From assembly GCA_014706295.1 (NCBI GenBank), contig JACSVZ010000004.1, positions 87,861,047 to 87,925,046 of the forward strand: a DNA stretch of 64,000 bases, read 5' to 3'. The stretch comes from Lycocorax pyrrhopterus obiensis. Its lineage: Eukaryota; Chordata; Aves; Passeriformes; Paradisaeidae. The notes below the pieces were generated by a model, which was given only the letters and a program-made list of their open reading frames with translations, was not told where the DNA came from and did not search any database. Positions 62,538 through 64,000 of this stretch are shown here, one piece after another (positions within the stretch are counted from its first letter, which is position 1; each line of letters starts with the position of its first letter). Both the position numbers and the translations under genes were made by a program.

Positions 62538-64000
62538 CTAAAATAAATTAAAAAAAACCAGGATTATTTAAAATAAAATGCAGAAGAAACAGATGATAAA
62601 GCAACAATGTACTTCAGAGCAGTTTCTGGTATAAAGCAGTTTGGTGGAGCTGAGAACCCAGAGGGAGAAAATAAATGTGAACAGTCAAATGATAATAGTG
62701 CAAACACTTATAATTTACTTAAGTTTTAAAAAGGTGCTGCATTATTGACCTATGTGCTTTTTATTCTGGTCAACCTTGAGTGAATTTCTTGGCAACTGGT
62801 ATTAGTAGCAGAAAGCAGATAGCCACAAACCAACTGGATTGCAACAGTGAAGTGTCAAAGATTAGAAAAAACTTCAGATCTGATTTATTTGATTAAGACA
62901 GCAATTTATAGGTGACACTGTTCATACTATTATGCACACAGTTGCTGAGAAAGGGGCAGAGCCTCAAAGGCCTGTATCATTCCTTTAAAGCATCATATAG
63001 AAATACTTTTTTCTGAGATTTGATGATTCATCAAAATGAATTAAAACCCATTAGCTGGAGTGTGACCATGCCTCATGAGCAGGACGTAGTGATTAGAAAT
63101 CAGACTGCAAAAGTGAACTGAGAAATCTGTAAATGGCACAAAAAATTCACAGTCTTTTTCTGTTAGCAGCTGGATGTGCAATTCCTTCAGTCCACTGATG
63201 GGCTGAACGTGGCCTGTCCAGCTGCAGGTAGCTCATGAGATCTTTGACCTGGGATAAGGCAGACCTCCATGAGACCAGTGTAAGACTGGGACACACGTGA
63301 ATCGCACATCACTTTAGATCATTACATTTGTCTATCTGGAGCACTACTATAGGAAACTTTTGTGTTTAATTTACTCTTATTTTTAGTCCTGCACAAACCT
63401 CTGGTTTCATCATCTGCTCACTTTTTTTTTTTTGCACACTTGCTCTCTAAGTCTTCTTTGAAGCTGGAGAAAGGTACAATAAACAGTGCCACCTTCTTAC
63501 GCCTCGTCAATCTTCACAATTTTATCTTATACTTTAAGTAAGTATGACATAAAATGGGCATTTAGATAAGTATTTTTTCCCTTATGGGTGACTTTTCCTT
63601 TCTTCTTTAATGGTGTTTTCATTCAGGTTTTAAGTCATTATGATCTGACAACATTAGCGGTCAAGAGATTAGGACTTGCTTGTCTACTCTCATATAACAT
63701 CAACTCCTGTAGTACATTTAGTGCTAGGGTATGAGTGAGACACTTTCTGGAGGAGTTTGACATAGCATATGACAAAAATTAAATCTTACTTTTTCTAAAC
63801 AAGGTCCCTTTTTGGAAAATACCCTTGCTGAAAACAGAGTCAGTCAGACTGTGTTGCAAATGAGTCGGAAAAATGATAGACTAAGAACTCCCAGAAATGT
63901 AACAGCAGATGTTAAAAAGAAACTTTTTGCAAGTGAAATAGAGACTGCAAAAAATTGTCTTTCAGATGTACAATGCAGCTTTCAGGACAATTTATCAGAG
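62538..64000 (-). other. MCPH1 last intron (partial, continues beyond the right edge)
   Basis: Starts at the ATTTTAG acceptor of the last MCPH1 exon. I searched for a preceding exon that would end with one phase-1 base and encode BRCT residues and found none. In human, ANGPT2 lies inside an MCPH1 intron on the opposite strand, so it would be expected further right, outside this window. Confidence 0.6.

Noticed and set aside
63148..63300. Possible penultimate MCPH1 exon on the minus strand
   Set aside because: One frame is open for about 45 codons, but it does not resemble BRCT sequence and lacks a donor that would end in the phase the last exon requires.

Overview
This is a vertebrate nuclear window, most likely from a bird. 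Coding sequence occurs only as short exons with GT-AG borders, spread over many kilobases of AT-rich introns. The recognisable interspersed repeats are CR1 LINE pieces, two of them with the avian-type 3' end (ATTCTATG-like octamers after 'GGGTCCCTTCCAACTCAG'). I saw no Alu, L1, B1 or other mammalian repeat. I cannot fix the species.

Two genes are supported, both on the minus strand. (1) AGPAT5 (lysophosphatidic acid acyltransferase epsilon) fills 1-35.6 kb. Its CpG-island promoter and exon 1 lie at 34.9-35.7 kb, and exons 2 to 5 at 20384-20315, 20103-19988, 14831-14742 and 7314-7224. They join in phase into about 195 residues that carry the catalytic NHX4D and FPEGTR motifs. The remaining exons (acyl-acceptor half and C-terminal membrane part) were not found and should lie beyond the left edge. 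(2) The last coding exon of MCPH1 (microcephalin), with its short 3' UTR and poly(A) signals, lies at about 62.5-62.3 kb. The rest of MCPH1 should lie beyond the right edge. MCPH1 followed by AGPAT5 in the same direction is the arrangement of human 8p23.1, so the two identifications support each other.

Layout: 1-7223 AGPAT5 intron 5 (partial); 7315-14741 intron 4; 14832-19987 intron 3; 20104-20314 intron 2, only 211 bp; 20385-35138 intron 1, with a CR1 copy and a 180-bp imperfect inverted repeat; 34.85-35.8 kb CpG island and promoter; 35.8-62.26 kb intergenic, with old CR1 fragments, an orphan CpG island at 50.2-50.8 kb containing GC-rich tandem repeats, and a three-copy 60-bp tandem repeat at 56.1-56.3 kb; 62.28-62.54 kb MCPH1 terminal exon; then the partial last intron of MCPH1 to the end.

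The two genes share no pathway (phospholipid synthesis versus chromosome condensation and DNA-damage response); their adjacency is conserved synteny. I found no convincing new multi-gene system. The items most worth checking are the orphan CpG island, the inverted repeat in intron 1, the possible uORF and YY1-like site in the AGPAT5 leader, and a Ser-to-Cys change in the AGPAT5 catalytic motif. All other open reading frames looked like chance or antisense frames.
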